Shown: positions 27,303-37,644, counted from the first letter of the stretch. The stretch: DNA of 64,000 nucleotides from CAVSEK01 sp963726975 (GCA_963726975.1 CAVSEK010000009.1:65652-129651); one strand, 5' to 3'. Numbers and translations: made by a program. Notes: generated by a model not told the origin, from the letters alone.

Positions 27303-28074
27303 GTGCGCGTCGACGCGGTCACCGTCTTCCCCGACTACCTGGGGCCCCTGCGGCTCTCGCTGCTGGGCAAGGCGCAGGAGCGCGGCCTGCTCGAGGTGCA
27401 CGTCCACGACCTGCGCGCCTGGACCGACGACGTCCACCGCACGGTCGACGACAGCCCGTACGGCGGGGGACCGGGCATGGTCATGACGCCGGAGCCGTGG
27501 CGACGGGCGCTCGACGCCGTCGCCCCGCCCGGGGGCCCGCAACCCCTGCTGCTCGTGCCGATCGCCGAGCGGGGCGCCCTTCACGCAGGCGCGGGCCGCC
27601 GAGCTCGCCGCCGAGCCGTGGCTGGTGTTCGCGTGCGGCCGCTACGAGGGCCTGGACGGTCGGGTCGTGCCGTACGCCGCGCGCCGCATGCGGGTGCAGG
27701 AGGTCTCGCTCGGCGACTACGTGCTCGCCGGCGGCGAGGCCGCGGTGCTCGTCGTCGTCGAGGCCGTCGCCCGGCTGCTGCCGGGCGTGCTCGGCAACGC
27801 CGCGTCGCGCGCAGGACGACAGCTTCAGCGGCGCCGCGATGGCCGGGCTGCTGGAGGCGCCGCCCTACACGCGGCCGCCGAGTGGGAGGGCCTGCCGGTG
27901 CCGCCCGTGCTGCTGTCCGGCGACCACGCCGCCATCGCCCGGTGGCGGCGGGACGAGGCGCTGCGCCGCACCGCCGAGCGCCGCCCCGAGCTGCTCGAGC
28001 GGCTCGCCGCCGCTCTCGACGACCGTGACCGGGCCGTCCTCGAGCAGACCCGGGCGCCGGGTGTGGCAGAGTAG
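27303..28074 (+). CDS. trmD: tRNA (guanine(37)-N(1))-methyltransferase TrmD, frameshifted
   Basis: Methylates G37 next to the anticodon, preventing +1 frameshifting; it is essential. Frames join as VRVDAVTVFPDYLGPL...DDSPYGGGPGMVM, then PFTQARAAELAAEPWLVFACGRYEGLDGRV and SLGDYVLAGGEAAVLVVVEAVARLLPGVLGN (the SAM-binding trefoil-knot region), then DDSFSGAAMAGLLEAPPYTRP and VPPVLLSGDHAAIARWRR. Three indels are needed, near 27577 (extra G), 27815 (extra C or G) and 27883 (lost G). The final part returns to frame and ends at 28074. Confidence 0.93.
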
Positions 28075-28187
28075 AGGGCTGTTGCGGGGCGCGCCGTCCG
28101 GCCGCGCCGACCGCCCGCAGGACCCGCGGCCTACGCGCGCGACGCACGACCCCCCGCTCTGCCCCCGGCACGAGAAGGCGACCGACG

Positions 28188-28565
28188 ATGCACACCCTGG
28201 ACGAGCTCGACGCCGCGCAGCTGCGCAGCGACCACCCCGACTTCCGGCCGGGCGACACGCTCGACGTCGGCGTGCGCGTCGTCGAGGGCAACCGCTCGCG
28301 CGTGCAGCGCTTCCAGGGCGTCGTCATCCGCCGCCAGGGCGGTGGCGTGCGCGAGACCTTCACCGTCCGCAAGGTGAGCTTCGGCGTCGGCGTGGAGCGC
28401 ACCTTCCCGGTGCACACCCCCGTCATCGAGGACATCAAGGTCGTCACCCGCGGTGACGTCCGCCGCGCCAAGCTCTACTACCTGCGCGAGCTGCGCGGCA
28501 AGAAGGCCAAGATCAAGGAGAAGCGCGAGGCGGTGCCGGCCAAGGCCGCCGCTCCCCGCTCCTGA
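28188..28565 (+). CDS. rplS: 50S ribosomal protein L19
   Basis: A 125-residue L19 at the 30S-50S interface, with the conserved FRPGDTLDVGVRVVEGNRSRVQRFQG block and GVGVERTFPVHTP, ending in a basic tail. ATG 28188. The 113-base leader after trmD holds no gene; a TAGAGGGCT segment overlapping the trmD stop could be a promoter. A long hairpin terminator follows. Confidence 0.96.
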   Translation: MHTLDELDAAQLRSDHPDFRPGDTLDVGVRVVEGNRSRVQRFQGVVIRRQGGGVRETFTVRKVSFGVGVERTFPVHTPVIEDIKVVTRGDVRRAKLYYLRELRGKKAKIKEKREAVPAKAAAPRS

Positions 28566-28605
28566 CCGACCGGCCGTCCCGCAGGACGGTCACCTGCCGT
28601 ACGAC

Positions 28606-28639
28606 GACGCCGCGCCCGGTCGCTGACCGGCGCGGCGTC
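28606..28639 (+). terminator. Strong terminator after rplS
   Basis: Left arm 28606-28621 and right arm 28625-28639 pair over 15 bp with one bulged C and a GCT loop. A smaller hairpin, CCGTCC/GGACGG (28574-28589), precedes it. Together they likely end the rpsP-rplS operon. Confidence 0.8.
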
Positions 28640-28703
28640 GGCGCGTACGGCGCTCGCCGGAGTCCGACCGTGCGGCGCGGCACGCGCGCCCACCCCACGC
28701 CGT

Positions 28704-28709
28704 TAGGGT
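28704..28709 (+). promoter_or_regulatory. -10 box for lepB
   Basis: TAGGGT lies 7 bases before ATG 28717, favouring that ATG over the adjoining GTG 28714. Confidence 0.5.
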
Positions 28710-28716
28710 TCGCGTG

Positions 28717-29741
28717 ATGAGCGACGACAGCCCGGCCGGGTCCCGCCCCGCCGACCCCGACTCCGGCCCGTCCGCTCCTGGCCCGGACACCGCTGAGCAC
28801 GCGCCCGCGGGCGCGCCCACGGTGCCCGAGCCGCCAGCCGCAGACCCGCCCGGGCCCTCCGCCGCACCCCCGTCCGCTGCGCCCGGCGAGCCCGGCGAGC
28901 CGGTCGAGCCGCGGCACCGCGCCGGGTTCCTGCGCGAGCTGCCCTTCCTCGTCGTCGTGGCCTTCGGCCTCGCGCTGCTCATCAAGGCGTTCCTCGTCCA
29001 GGCCTTCTTCATCCCGTCGGGCTCGATGGAGCAGACGCTCGAGATCAGCGACCGGGTGCTGGTCAACAAGCTCGTCTACGACTTCCGCGACGTGCGGCGC
29101 GGCGAGGTCATCGTCTTCAACGGCGCGGGGTCCTTCTCGCCCGACCCCGACCAGCAGGTGTTCGCCGAGCCCACCAACCCGGTCCAGAAGGTGCTGCGCG
29201 GTCGTCGGCAGCGCCGTCGGGCCTCGGGGACCAGCGGCGAGAAGGACTTCATCAAGCGGGTCATCGGCATCCCCGGCGACCGGGTGGCCTGCTGCACCAA
29301 CGGCCACGTCACCGTCCAGCCGCCCGGACGGCGAGCCGGTCGAGCTCGTCGAGCCCTACACCTACGAGAACGAGAGCCCCGCTGGTCGTTCTGCGAGGCC
29401 GGCGCCGACGAGACGAGCTGCCCGCCGGGCGCGCCGGGCGTGCTCGTGCCGGAGGGCCGGCTGTTCGTCATCGGCGACCACCGCTGCTGCTCGAGCGACT
29501 CGCGGCTGCACCTGGACGACGGCAACATGGGCACGGTGCCGGCTGGACGAGGTCATCGGCCGGGCCTTCGTCGTCGTCTGGCCCTTCGACCGGGCGACGC
29601 TGCTGTCGGTGCCGGGGGTCTTCGACAGCCGGGCGCTGAGCCTGCCGGCCGCCGCCGCGCACCGGCGTCCCGTACGCCCTCGGCGCCGCGGGCGCCGTGC
29701 CCGTCGGCCCTGCTGCGCCGGCGCCGCCGCCGCGGCGGTGA
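28717..29741 (+). CDS. lepB: Signal peptidase I, multiple frameshifts
   Basis: Cleaves signal peptides on the outer face of the membrane. A long Pro/Ala/Asp-rich cytoplasmic N-terminus (about 70 residues) precedes one helix (LPFLVVVAFGLALLIKAFLV) and the catalytic Ser in IPSGSMEQT. The catalytic Lys is in EKDFIKRVIGIPGD. Box E reads VIGDHR-CCSSDSR. The end LDEVIGRAFVVVWPFDR is intact. About six single-base indels (near 29200, 29217, 29325, 29383, 29545 and 29660) are needed. The best C-terminal frame stops at 29741, overlapping the GTG of the next gene. Confidence 0.9.
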
Positions 29742-30237
29742 GGACGTCCTCCAAGGTCGTCGTGGTCGACGCCGCCGGCCGCGTGCTGCTGCTCGACTGC
29801 GTCGACCCCGCCGCGCCCGCGACCCGCTGGCAGGAGCTGCCCGGCGGCGGCATCGAGGCCGGCGAGGACGGCGTCGGCGCCGCGGTGCGCGAGGTGCTCG
29901 AGGAGACCGGCGTCGTCGTGCCGCCGCGAGGCCGTCGGGCCGCTGCTGTGGACCCAGGTCGCGTCCTTCACCTGGCGGGGCGCGCGGCACACGGCCCGGC
30001 ACGAGGGCCGGGTCGCCCGGCTGACCGGGCCGCCCGAGACCCGCCCGACCGCGCTCACCGAGGGCGAGGGCGGCACCGTCCTGGGGCAGCGCTGGTGGAC
30101 GCTCGAGGAGGTCGCCGCGCACCCCGGGCGGTTCTTCCCGCGCTCGCTGCCCGCGCTGCTGCCCGCGGCTGCTCGCGGGCGAGCGGGTCGACGAGCCGTA
30201 CGACGACTGGGACCTGCCGGCCGACCCGCCGACCTAG
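29738..30237 (+). CDS. NUDIX hydrolase 1, frameshifted
   Basis: About 166 residues. The NUDIX box GGGIEAGEDGVGAAVREVLEETG is intact in the first frame; GX5EX7REUXEEXGU residues are all present. An extra C near 29927 shifts to the second frame, with VGPLLWTQVASFTWRGARHTARHE, and an extra G near 30169 precedes the end VDEPYDDWDLPADPPT. Substrate unknown. GTG 29738 overlaps the lepB stop. It is paired with a second NUDIX gene, perhaps from an old duplication. Confidence 0.8.
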
Positions 30238-30240
30238 GCT
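30235..30240 (+). promoter_or_regulatory. -10 box for second NUDIX gene
   Basis: TAGGCT overlaps the previous stop codon and lies 8 bases before GTG 30249. Confidence 0.5.
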
Positions 30241-30248
30241 GCCGGCGC

Positions 30249-30718
30249 GTGCCGGCACCCCGTCGAGCGCGCGCGCCGCGCGCGTGCTGCTCGTCGACGC
30301 CGCGGACCGGGTCCTGCTGCTGCGCGGCAGCGACCCCGCCGACGCCCTCGCAGGGGCGAGTGGTGGTTCACCCCCGGCGGCGGGCTGGACGCGGGCGAGG
30401 ACGCGACGGCCGGACGCGCCTGCCGCGAGCTGGCCGAGGAGACCGGGCTGGTGCTCGTCCGCCGACGACCTCGGGCCGGTCGTGCACGAGCGGGTCGCCC
30501 GCTTCCGCTTCAGCGGCACCGACTACCGCCAGGCCGAGGTCTTCTACCTCGCCCGGGTCGAGCGGCACGAGGTCGACACGCCGGCTGGACGCCGCTCGAG
30601 GTCGCGAGCGTGACCGGGCACCGCTGGTGGCCGCGCGCGGAGCTGGCGCGCACCACCGAGCGGGTCTACCCGGCCGACCTCGCCGACGGTGCTGGCCCGC
30701 GCCCTGGCGGCCGCGTGA
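30249..30718 (+). CDS. NUDIX hydrolase 2, frameshifted
   Basis: About 155 residues when joined: ARVLLVDAADRVLLLRGSDPAD, then GEWWFTPGGGLDAGED and CRELAEETGLVL forming the NUDIX box, then DLGPVVHERVARFRFSGTDYRQAEVFYLARVE and VTGHRWWPRAELART. Indels fall near 30262, 30350, 30458, 30586 and 30690. Start GTG 30249 is set by the TAGGCT box; the stop overlaps the rnhB GTG. Confidence 0.8.
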
Positions 30719-31412
30719 TCCGCGCCCCCCGGCCGGTCGTGCGCTCCGAGAACGGCCTGTGGGCGTTCGAGCGGGTGCTGCAGCGCAGCGGCTTCCCGCA
30801 CGTCGCGGGCACCGACGAGGCCGGCCGCGGCGCCTGCGCCGGGCCCGCTGGTCGTCGCCGCCGTCGTGCTGCCGCCGGGCCGCCGCGGCGAGGTGCCCGG
30901 GCTCGCCGACTCCAAGCTGCTCACCGAGCGGGCCCGCGAGGCGGCGTACGACGAGGTGCTCGCCCGCGCGCTCGCCGTGTCGGTCGTCGTCGTGCCCGCC
31001 GCAGGAGGTCGACCGCTGCGGGCTGCACGTCATGAACGTCCGGGCGATGCGCCAGGCGGTCGCCCGGCTCGACCCCTGCCCGTCGTACGTCCTCACCGAC
31101 GGCTTCCCGGTCGCCGGGCATGCCGGCGCCGGCGCTCGCGGTGTGGAAGGGCGACCGGGTCGCGGCCTGCGTCGCCGCGGCCTCCGTCGTCGCGAAGGTG
31201 ACCCGGGACCGGATGATGGGCGAGCTGCACGAGCGCTGCCCGGCGTACGGCTTCGAGGTGCACAAGGGCTACGCCACGCCGGAGCACACGGCGGCGATGG
31301 CCGAGCACGGCCCGTGCCCGGAGCACCGCTGGTCCTACGTCAACGTGCGCGCCGCCGCAGCGCAGGTGCGCGTGGCGGGCAGACTGGGCAGATGGAGCGC
31401 GCTGCCTCGTGA
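30715..31412 (+). CDS. rnhB: Ribonuclease HII, frameshifted
   Basis: Removes ribonucleotides and RNA primers from DNA-RNA hybrids. Joined frames give GTDEAGRGACAGP (catalytic Asp-Glu), LADSKLLTERAREAAYDEVL, YVLTDGFPV (catalytic Asp) and KGDRVAACVAAASVVAKVTRDRMM. Extra bases occur near 30847, 31003 and 31120. After YVNVRAAAA the correct end is unclear; the frame stopping at 31412 overlaps the next GTG start in the usual way and is my choice, but it needs one more indel. Confidence 0.88.
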
Positions 31413-31717
31413 GCGCCGAGGACCTCGAGAAGTACGAGACCGAGATGGAGCTGCAGCTCTACCGGGAGTACCGCGACATCGTCCGGCAGTTCGACTACGT
31501 CGTCGAGACCGAGCGGCGCTTCTACCTCGCGAACAGCGTCGACGTGCAGCCGCGCACGGCCGACGGCGAGGTGTGGTTCGAGCTCGCGCTCACGGACGCG
31601 TGGGTCTGGGACATGTACCGGCCCGCGCGCTTCGTGAAGTCGGTGCGGGTGCTGACCTTCAAGGACGTCAACGTCGAGAAGCTCGAGAAGCCCGACCTGG
31701 AGCTGCCCGGGAGCTGA
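31409..31717 (+). CDS. DUF2469 family protein
   Basis: A 102-residue acidic protein, strongly conserved next to rnhB in actinobacteria (Rv2901c-like). It starts MSAEDLEKYETEMELQLYREYRD and is rich in Tyr, Trp and Glu. Function is unknown. It is intact, unlike its neighbours. GTG 31409 overlaps the chosen rnhB stop. Confidence 0.9.
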   Translation: MSAEDLEKYETEMELQLYREYRDIVRQFDYVVETERRFYLANSVDVQPRTADGEVWFELALTDAWVWDMYRPARFVKSVRVLTFKDVNVEKLEKPDLELPGS

Positions 31718-31755
31718 CCGGGCGTGCCGGCGCGGCTCCGGGGTAGGCAGCCGCC

Positions 31756-32490
31756 ATGACGACCTCTGGTGACGACGACGCGCGAGCAGCGGGCAGGCGG
31801 CCCCGACGACCCCGGGCGAGCCCGGCAGCGTCAGCTCGCCGCAGGACGTGGGCGGCCGCGGGCCGGTGGGCCTGCAGGACCGCACCGGCCCCGGCGAGCA
31901 GGCCTCGCCCGACACCAACCAGGCCAAGGCCGAGCCGATGCCGGCCACCCCGGGCGAGCCCGACCCGACCGCGCCGGTCGAGCCGCCGCTGCTGGCGGAG
32001 ATGAACGTCGGCGGCGCCGACCCGCAGGCGCCGAGCCACCCGCAGGCGCGCGACCGCGACACGCCCGTCGCCGCGCCTGCGGTCGCGGTGCTGGAGCCCG
32101 GCACCGCCCCGCCCGACGACCGGCCCGCGGTCGACGGCGCGAGCACCACCGAGCTGCCCGAGGGGCCGGAGCGGCCCGCGCAGGTCGGCCCGGGAAGGGC
32201 GCAGCGGGCGCCGGGCAGCCAGGGCGTCTCGCCCGAACAGCAGGAGACCGACGTGCGAGACCGGCGCGGCGCAGGTGCGGCCGGGCGGCGGTCCGGGGGC
32301 GACGCCGGCGCCGGTCGAGCCGGGCGACGCCCAGGACGTGCCGGTGCCGCACGACGTGCCCGCCGAGGGCACCAGCGAGAGGCGCCGATCGCGCACGGCG
32401 TGCGCGCGGACGCCGGAGCCGCACGCTGGGGTGCACCCGCAGCCCCGGCGCGCCGTCCACAGGCGGCGCCTGTCCAGAGCCGCGGTCTGA
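31756..32490 (+). CDS. Pro/Ala/Asp-rich disordered protein, frameshifted
   Basis: About 244 residues of low-complexity, acidic, Pro-rich sequence without a recognisable domain. Frames join as MTTSGDDDA, EQRAGGPDDPG, then DRTGPGEQASPDTNQAKAEP, EPPLLAEMNVGGADPQAP and VRPGGGPGATPAPVEPGDAQDVPVPHDVPAEG, ending near 32490. ATG 31756 lies 6 bases after a TAGGCA -10-like box. Several indels make the exact sequence uncertain. It may be an intrinsically disordered accessory protein; I cannot assign a role. Confidence 0.5.
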
Positions 32491-32496
32491 CCGCCC

Positions 32497-32921
32497 GTGG
32501 CGGCAGCGTCGGCGCCGGAGGTGGTGCCGGTGGACGGCGGTCCGGCGGGCACGACGGGCGGGCGGGCGGCGCTCGGTCGGTGGGGCGAGGACCTCGCCGC
32601 GCAGCACCTGGCAGGCGACGGCGCGCGAGGTGCTGGCGCGCAACTGGCGCGTGCCGCAGGGGGAGCTCGACGTCGTCGCGCTCGAGCCCGACGGGACGCT
32701 GGTCTTCTGCGAGGTCAAGACCCGCGCGAGCGCGAGCCTCGGGGCGGACCCGCCGAGGCGGTCGGGTCCCGTGCAAGGCGCGCCGGGTCCGCGCGCGCGG
32801 CCGGGCGCTGGCTGGCCGAGCACCGGCCGCCGGGCGCGGGCGAGCTGCGCTTCGACGTGGTCGCGGTCGTGCGGCGGCGGGGCGCGCCCCCCGGGTGGTG
32901 CACCTGCGCGGGGCGTTCTGA
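32497..32921 (+). CDS. YraN/UPF0102 family nuclease-like protein, frameshifted
   Basis: About 141 residues. The YraN motifs are visible across frames: ALGRWGEDLAAQHL, REVLARNWRVPQGELDVVALEPDGTLVFCEVKTR (with the D...E-x-K core of the PD-(D/E)xK nuclease fold) and ELRFDVVAVV near the end. YraN is linked to yifB/dprA in many genomes, as here. Indels near 32610 and around 32750-32890. GTG 32497. Confidence 0.82.
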
Positions 32922-32933
32922 CCGGCGGGCGGG

Positions 32934-33793
32934 TCAGCCGCGGACGCGCACCTGCAGCCGCCCGCCGGCCTCGCGGACCTCGAAGGGCAGCTGGGGGCTG
33001 GTGGCGGGCCCCTGCGCGACGCCGCCGTCGCGCAGCCGGAAGCGGCTGCCGTGCCAGGGGCAGACCAGGCACGCGTCCGGGCCGGTGCCCGAGACCTCGC
33101 CCTCGACCAGCGGCGCGCCGTAGTGGCTGCAGGTGCCGTGCACCGCGGACAGCGCGCCCTGCTGCCGGGTCAGCACCACCGGCTGCCCCGTGACGTCGAC
33201 GCGCACGAGCGCGCCCTCGGCGACCTCGTCGGAGGCGGCCGCGTCCGTCCAGTCGCGGGGGCTCTTGCTCACGTCGGCGAGCCGGTTGACGCCGACGCCC
33301 TGGCTGTAGCCAGGTGCCCGCCCAGGTAGCCGCCGACCGTCATCGAGGCGAGCCCCGCCAGGGCCAGGCCGCGGCCGCGCGCCCGGTCGCCCCGTCGGCG
33401 GGCGAGCCAGCTCCCGACGTACAGCGCGGTGGTGACGGAGTTGGACGCGGCGTGCACCAGCCCGACGCGCTTGGGCCGCTGGAACGCGCCGACCTCCGAC
33501 CAGTCGGCCAGCCCGGTCGCGGCGGCCGGCAGGACGCTCAGCACGCCCGCGCCGACGAGCCGCCGCGCGGCGCGCCGGTCACCGGTGAGGTCGAGCAGCG
33601 AGGCGCCGCTCCACAGCCCGATCGGCAGCGCGACGAGCAGCGGGTGGACGCTGTGGCCCAGCCAGGTGCCGTGCAGCGCGTCCTTGACCGGCCCGCGCGG
33701 CAGGACCGCCTGCACGCCCTTCTCGAGCGCGGCGGCGGCCGGGTCGAGCACCTTCGCCTGCTCGAGCCTGCCGGTGAGCGTCGACCACCACAT
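32934..33793 (-). CDS. DUF2231 membrane protein fused to a Rieske [2Fe-2S] domain, frameshifted
   Basis: One gene of about 286 residues. The N-terminal part (ATG 33793, with an AGGAGGAA ribosome site) is a DUF2231-type membrane domain with four helices: HSVHPLLVALPIGLWSGASLLDL, LVGAGVLSVLPAAATGLADW and GLALAGLASMTVGGYLGGHL. A lost G near 33312 breaks the frame; restoring it reads GYSQGVGVNRLADV into the Rieske domain. That domain has both cluster motifs, CSHYGAPL (C-x-H) and CPWHG (C-x2-H). It is probably a membrane-bound electron carrier; partner unknown. Confidence 0.82.
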
Positions 33794-33864
33794 CGCGTTC
33801 CTCCTGGTACGGGTGCTGCAGTCCTGACCGGGGGTGCCCGGGGCCAAACTCGGGCGCGTTCCCG

Positions 33865-34813
33865 TCAGTAGCCGGCGGCCGGGTCGACGAGCCCGGCGAG
33901 CCGCTCCCCGCGCGCGAAGCGCCCGACGTTGTCGGCGACCCGCCGCGCCAGCAGCGGCTGCGCCGTCGCCCACGGGTTGGCCGTGTGGGGGGTGATGAGC
34001 GCCCGCGGCTCGGACCACAGCGGGTGCCCGTCGGGCAGCGGCTCGGGGTCGGTGACGTCGAGCGCGGCGCGGCCCAGCTCCCCGGCCCGCAGCACCTCGA
34101 CGAGGGCGTCGGTGTCGACGTGCCGACCGCGGGCGACGTTGACGAGCACGGCCTGCGGGCCGGGAAGGCGCAGCCGCCGGGCGTCGAGCAGGTGATCGGT
34201 CTCCGCGGTGAGCGCCAGGGCCAGCACGACGACGCGGGCGCCGGGCAGCACCTCGTCGAGGTCCCGGACCGCGACGGTGCGCTCCGCGCCGGGCACCGCG
34301 TCGGCGGCGTCGCGCCGCACCGCGGTCACGCGGGCCCGGAAGGGCGCGAGCAGGGCCAGCAGCGCCTCGGTGATCCCGCCGGCGCCGAGCACGACCACCG
34401 GCGCGTCGTAGAGCGTGGCGGCCGACTGCTCGCCCCAGCCCGTGGCGCGGGCGCGGCCGGCCAGGTCGCGCAGGCCGGCCAGCGCCAGGGCCAGCGCGTG
34501 CTCGGCGACCGGCTCGGCGTACACGCCCTTGGCGCAGGTCCAGGTCCGGTCCGGCGTGATCACCCCGGTCGCGGCCACGCCCTCCACCCCGGCGAAGGGC
34601 AGCTGCACCCACCGGGCCCCCGGGGCCTGCGCGAGCGCGTCGGGCAACCCGTCCCACCCGCCGGGTGCCGTCCAGACCAGCGCGTCGGGCTCCTCGCCGC
34701 GCGCCGACGACCTCCCCGCCGCCGTCGCGGACCGCGTCGACGGCCCACGTGGGGCGCTCGGGCAGCAGGGCGACGCGCGGCAGGAGCGCGGGGGAGTCCG
34801 GCACGGCACGCAT
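33865..34813 (-). CDS. D-isomer-specific 2-hydroxyacid dehydrogenase, frameshifted
   Basis: About 315 residues. The NAD-binding fold begins VVVLGAGGITEALLALL, followed by VNVARGRHVDTDALVEVL, ALDVTDPEPLPDGHPLW (catalytic Glu) and ITPHTANP (catalytic His). The N-terminus (VALLPERPTWAVDAVRDGG) is in another frame; an extra C near 34708 joins GEEPDALVWTAPGGW. Likely cytoplasmic reduction of a 2-keto acid such as glyoxylate or hydroxypyruvate; substrate not predictable. ATG 34813. Confidence 0.82.
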
Positions 34814-34923
34814 CCTGCCGCCCCGCCGCCGTCGTCCCCAGCCCGGCCCGTCGTCCCCAGCCCGGCGTCCGGACCGCCCCGCGCCGGGCGTACGGCAGCA
34901 GGGTCGCGCCCGGAGGTGGTCGC

Positions 34924-36469
34924 ATGACGGTGGCGCGGACCTACGCGGTGGCGCTGGTCGGGGTCGACGGGCACGTGGTGGAGGTCGAGGCCGACCTGGC
35001 GCTGGGGCTGCCCGGGCTCACGGTCACCGGGTTGCCCGACGCCTCGCTCAGCCGAGGCCCGCGACCGGGTGCGGGCGGCGGTGGTCAACTCCGGCGAGGC
35101 GTGGCCGCAGCGGCGCATCACGCTGGGGCTGAGCCCGGCGTGGCTGCCCAAGCGGGGCTCGGCGTTCGACCTGGCCCTGGCCGTCGCGGTGCTGGCGGCC
35201 GCCGGGGTCGTCCCGGTGGCCGCCGTCGCCGGCCGGGTCATGCGTCGGCGAGCTCGGGCTCGACGGCCGGGTGCGGCCGGTGCGCGGCGTCCTGCCGGCG
35301 GTGCTGACGGCGGTGCGGGCCGGCTTCGAGCGGGTCGTCGTGCCCGACGGCCAACGTCGCCGAGGCGCGCGCTGGTGCCCGGGGTGGAGGCCGTCGGCGT
35401 CGGCGACGCTGCGCGCGCTGATCGCCCTGCTGCGGGGGGAGCCGGCGCCGGACGACCGCGGTCGCGGAGCCGCTGCCGCCGCCGGTGCGCGCCGCAGCCC
35501 GACCTCGCCGACGTCGCCGGGCAGGCGCCGGGCGCGACGCGCGGTCGAGGTCGCCGCGGCCGGCGGTCACCACCTGCTTCCTGCTCGGGCCGCCCGGGCT
35601 CGGGCAAGACCATGCTCGCCGAGCGGCTGCCCGGGCGTGCTGCCGCCGCTCGACCGGCGCCGCCGCGCTGGAGGTGACGGCGGTCCACTCCGTCGCCGGC
35701 GTGCTGCCCGAGGGCCAGCCGCTGGTCGCCCGCCCGCCGTTCCAGGACCCGCACCACACCGCGACCGTCGCCGCGGTCATCGGCGGCGGCAGCGGCATCG
35801 CCCGGCCCGGCGCGGCGAGCCTGGCCCACCGCGGCGTGCTGTTCCTCGACGAGGCGCCGGAGTTCGCGGTGCGGCGTGCTCGACGCGCTGCGCCAGCCGC
35901 TGGAGTCGGGGCGCCTGGCGCTCCGCCGGGTCGGCGGCACCGCGGTCTACCCGGCCCGCTTCACGCTGGTGCTGGCGGCCAACCCGTGCCCGTGCGGCAA
36001 GGGCTCGACGCAGCTGCACCTGCCCGGCCGACACCCGGCGGCGCTACCTGGCCCGGCTGTCCGGCCCGCTGCTCGACCGGGTCGACATGCACGTGCACGT
36101 GCCGCGGCTCACCCGGGCCGAGCTGCTCGCCGAGGCGGGCATGGGCGAGCCCAGCGCGGTCGTCGCGGAGCGCGTCGTCGCGGCGCGCGGGCGCGCGGCC
36201 GCGGCGCTACGCCGGCACGCCGTGGCGCACCAACGCGCGAGGTGCCGGCCGTGGAGCTGCTGCGGCGCTGGCCGCTGCCGTCGACCGCGCACGGCGGACC
36301 TGGAGCGGGCGCTCGACGAACGGGCTGGTCACCGCCCGCGGCTACGGCCGGGTCGCGCGGCTGGCCTGGACGCTGGCCGACCTCGCCGGCAGCGGCGTCC
36401 CCGGCTCCGGGGAGGTCAACCAGGCCCTGGGCTACCGGCTGGGCGGCGGCCACGGCGAGTGCCGCGTGA
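34924..36469 (+). CDS. YifB/ComM-family Mg-chelatase-like AAA+ ATPase, many frameshifts
   Basis: About 510 residues when joined. The N-terminal Lon-protease-like fold has YAVALVGVDGHVVEVEADLALGLPGLTVTGLPD and NSGEAWPQRRITLGLSPAWLPKRG. The AAA+ part has Walker A GPPGSGKT (split by an extra base near 35600), GVLFLDEAPEF (Walker B) and ANPCPCGKG. More than a dozen single-base indels occur, the densest in the window. ComM promotes branch migration during natural transformation; it is adjacent to dprA. The end at 36469 overlaps the dprA GTG. Confidence 0.87.
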
Positions 36470-37638
36470 GCGGCCGGGACGACGAGCGGGCCGCCCACCT
36501 GGTGCTGGCCCGGCTTGCCGAACCGGGCACCTGGACGGTGCACGACGCCGTCCGCGCCGAGGGCGCCGAGCAGGTCGTCGCGGCACTGCGCGCCGGGCGA
36601 CGGCCCGGGCAGGTCTCCGCGCGGCTCGCCGAGGGCGCGCGGGCCCGGGCCGAGGGCGTCGACGGCGCGGCGCGAGCTGCGACCGGCTGCGCGGCGGCCG
36701 GGGCCCGGGTCGTCCTGCCCGGCGACGCCGAGTGGCCGCAGGCGCGGCTCGACTGGGCGCGTCGAGGCGCTCGAGCTGACGCGCCGCCGCTGGCCCTGTC
36801 GTGCGCGGCGAGCCGTCGCTGGCCGCTGCGGTGGAGGACTCGGTCGCGCTCGTGGGCGCCCGGGCCGGCACCGCGTACGGCGCGCACGTCGCCGGCGAGC
36901 TGGCGGCCTCCCTGGCCGACGCGGCGTGGTCGGTGGTCAGCGGGGGGGCGTACGGCATCGACGCGGCGGCGCACCGCGGGGCGCTCGCCAGCGGCCGGGC
37001 CCCCACCGTGGCGGTCCTCGCCTGCGGGGTCGACGTGGCCTACCCGCGCGGCAACGAGCGGCTGCTCGAGCGCGTCGCCGCCGAGGGGCTGGTCGTCAGC
37101 GAGCGCCTGCCCGGGGCGACGCCGACCCGCGCGCGCTTCCTCGTCCGCAACCGCCTCATCGCCGGCCTGACCCGCGGCACCGTGGTCGTCGAGGCGGCCG
37201 CCCGCTCCGGGTCGCTGTCCACGGCGCACCGGGCGCACGACGCTGTCCCGGCGGGTCATGGCGCGTCCCGGGCCGGTGACCTCGGCGCATGTCGGTCGGC
37301 TGCCACGCGCTCGTCCGGGCCACGGGTCGGTCGCTGGTCTCGACCGGCGCGCGACGTCCTCGCGCTCTGCGGCCGCGCTCGGCGAGACCGACGACGAGCC
37401 CGAGCGCGGTGCGGAGCGGCCACGCGACGCCCTGCCGGAGCTCGTCCGGCAGGTCCTCGACGCCGTGCCGTTCCGCGGCGGCGCGGGTGAGGCGACGCAT
37501 CGCGCAGTCGCACGCGGTGTGCCCGTGGCGACCGTGCTGCAGGTGCTGCCGCCGCTGCTCGTCGCCGGGCTGGTGGAGCGCTGCGACACCGGGTGGCGGC
37601 TCACCGCGCTCGGGGCCGGCCGCCCGGCCCGCTCGTGA
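36466..37638 (+). CDS. dprA: DNA-processing protein DprA, frameshifted
   Basis: About 390 residues. DprA loads RecA on single-stranded DNA during transformation. The Rossmann-like core is visible: VALVGARAGTAYGAHVAGELA, VVSGGAYGIDAAAHRGAL, PTVAVLACGVDVAYPRGN and FLVRNRLIAGLTRGTVVVEAAARSGSLSTA. A C-terminal winged-helix domain (VLDAVPFRGGAGEATHRAV to the end) is included. Indels near 36672, 36763, 36790 and four or so between 37240 and 37370. GTG 36466 overlaps the yifB stop. Confidence 0.9.
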
Positions 37639-37644
37639 CCGGCG

